This document shows, piece after piece, positions 62,888 through 64,000 of a stretch of 64,000 bases of DNA. The position numbers were made by a program, and so were the translations under genes. The notes beneath the pieces were generated by a model that did not search any database, was not told the DNA's origin, and worked only from the letters and a program-made list of their open reading frames with translations. Source of the DNA: Pedobacter sp. BMA (lineage in GTDB: Bacteria > Bacteroidota > Bacteroidia > Sphingobacteriales > Sphingobacteriaceae). The stretch's first letter is position 1. Every line of letters starts with the position of its first letter. Where the stretch lies: assembly GCF_001027745.1 (NCBI RefSeq), contig NZ_LECU01000006.1, forward strand, positions 1-64,000, written 5' to 3'.

Positions 62888-63910
62888 TTAATAAAAATCA
62901 TAACACCTTAGGCCATTTGCCCTACCGCCGCTGGAACTATTTTTATAATATTTTTCATACCCTACTCCAATTTCAGATGTTCCGCCAGTATTGCTATAAT
63001 TGATTTTAGATGTGGTGGCATCATGGCTGATACCTAACCTGAATTTTTCACCATTGGTTCTGCGATTGAAGATATCAAAGATTACAGAAAAGACTATGGC
63101 ATCATTTCCGTTTGCATTTCCATCATTTCTATACCATATCCCCGCATTAATGCCGGCATATTTATATTGCAATCCTGCGCTATAAGAGCTTACATTTTGC
63201 TGTTTATAAGCCACAATAGATGGAATGATGTAACTGCCATCGCGATCATACTGATCAGGGATAAGCGTTAACTTGTAACTTAGGTTCCCAGAAATGCGAA
63301 CAGGGAGTTTTGCCTGAAAGCCTGAAATCGATTCATCAGGACGGTTTAAGTGATGCGCGGCCAGCCCCATCATAAATTTCCCGAATACCAGGTTGGTACC
63401 GGCATTCGCATCCAGATAAAAACGGCTGTCGACACTGGGCCTTTCTGCTCCCGAAATACTACCTGGCAAATATCCTGAGCCAATGTCAATCTGATCGCCA
63501 AATACAAGCTTATCCCAATTCAGCTTCTGATTCGTGATTCCCGCTTGTAATCCAAAAGACAGGGTAAAATCATCCCCATCAATAATGTAAGAATAGCTGG
63601 CTGCAATATTATTTTTAACCAGGTATGCTGTGCCTTCACTGCTTCGGTTAAATATCAGGCCGATACCGCTATTCATATTATGGAGATTTAAGTCTCCCGA
63701 CGCACTCATATAGGCATAGTCGCTCGCTAAACCGCTCCACTGGTTCCGATATAAGGCGTTAAAACGCATATCACCTTCAAACTGACCGGTTAAAGCTGGA
63801 TTTAGATAGATTGGCGCGTTATAGAACTGCGAAAAAATATGATCCTGCCCTAAAGCAATTAGTGGCCCTGCTATCAGCAGCAATAGTAAACTCACCCTCC
63901 TCATCATCAT
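62888..63910 (-). CDS. PorP/SprF family outer membrane protein
   Basis: About 340 residues from the MMMRRVSLL start (63910; frame open to 63973). Signal peptide ends near ALGQD. The sequence DHIFSQFYNAPIYLNPALTGQFEGDMRFNALYRNQWSG is the PorP/SprF signature; alternating beta strands follow to the end, including the short conserved LGISHD. Such proteins work with the type IX secretion/gliding machinery to attach or display secreted proteins. A type IX-secreted large protein often lies upstream, here outside the window. Closely spaced before the MgtC gene (24 bp). Confidence 0.93.
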   Translation of the reverse strand: MMMRRVSLLLLLIAGPLIALGQDHIFSQFYNAPIYLNPALTGQFEGDMRFNALYRNQWSGLASDYAYMSASGDLNLHNMNSGIGLIFNRSSEGTAYLVKNNIAASYSYIIDGDDFTLSFGLQAGITNQKLNWDKLVFGDQIDIGSGYLPGSISGAERPSVDSRFYLDANAGTNLVFGKFMMGLAAHHLNRPDESISGFQAKLPVRISGNLSYKLTLIPDQYDRDGSYIIPSIVAYKQQNVSSYSAGLQYKYAGINAGIWYRNDGNANGNDAIVFSVIFDIFNRRTNGEKFRLGISHDATTSKINYSNTGGTSEIGVGYEKYYKNSSSGGRANGLRCYDFY

Positions 63911-64000
63911 CTGATTAAATATATTACACCTGTTTTTCGCGGCGGAGAGGAATCGAATGTCATCCCCTTCCAATCGCTTCCGTTTATGAACTTGACGTCT

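Overview
The window looks like chromosomal DNA of a Bacteroidota member of the Sphingobacteriaceae (Pedobacter-like). Evidence: the 16S rRNA gene has the Bacteroidota-type 3' end; many promoters fit the Bacteroidota consensus (TTTG, about 19 bp, TAnnTTTG); there is a SusC/SusD pair, a PorP/SprF protein and the futalosine menaquinone genes mqnB and mqnD. Base composition and gene density look even. I see no insertion sequence, prophage, integrase or CRISPR array. Genus assignment is inference.

Layout. 1-3 kb: the 5' end of an rRNA operon on the minus strand (16S with two tandem promoters; 23S lies outside the window), preceded by a tandem duplication of a tRNA-Asp transcription unit. 3-9 kb: prfA, an LpxH-type hydrolase, a prolyl oligopeptidase lipoprotein, and a ferredoxin-NADP reductase next to a [2Fe-2S] ferredoxin. 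9-15 kb (minus): GH2 glycosidase, GH29 fucosidase and a C-terminal processing protease. 15-29 kb: a glycan/amino-sugar block with SusC, SusD and a DUF4397 lipoprotein, a divergent DeoR regulator, a NagB/PIG-L deacetylase fusion, a LacI regulator, a NagX-like acetyltransferase-family membrane protein and a GHL10 hydrolase. Several palindromes and phased repeats in its gaps look like operators.

29-43 kb: a coiled-coil membrane protein, a very long NtrY-like sensor kinase, fabD, folE-queD, mqnB-mqnD, a two-component pair, a DUF3127 protein with an SSB-like acidic tail and a THUMP-type rRNA methyltransferase. 43-50 kb: an XRE regulator, an HD hydrolase, a radical SAM protein paired with a TIGR03915-type protein (probable DNA modification or repair), and an orphan PhoR-like kinase followed by a DUF47-PiT phosphate uptake operon with a Pho-box-like repeat. 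50-58 kb: an ECF sigma factor overlapping an anti-sigma/TonB hybrid, a vWA protein with a TonB-box-like segment, DUF4197, a TolB-like lipoprotein, and a second ECF sigma factor followed by tiny membrane and His-rich proteins, a truncated glycosyltransferase and Hsp20. 58-64 kb: a DEAD-box helicase, L-serine ammonia-lyase, a TonB-C protein, an MgtC family protein and a PorP/SprF protein.

The most interesting parts are the radical SAM/TIGR03915 pair, the amino-sugar locus with its candidate operators, the Pho-box-like element, the DUF3127 protein with an SSB-type tail, and the sigma/small-protein/Hsp20 cluster. All functional calls rest on reading motifs by eye; no database search was run.
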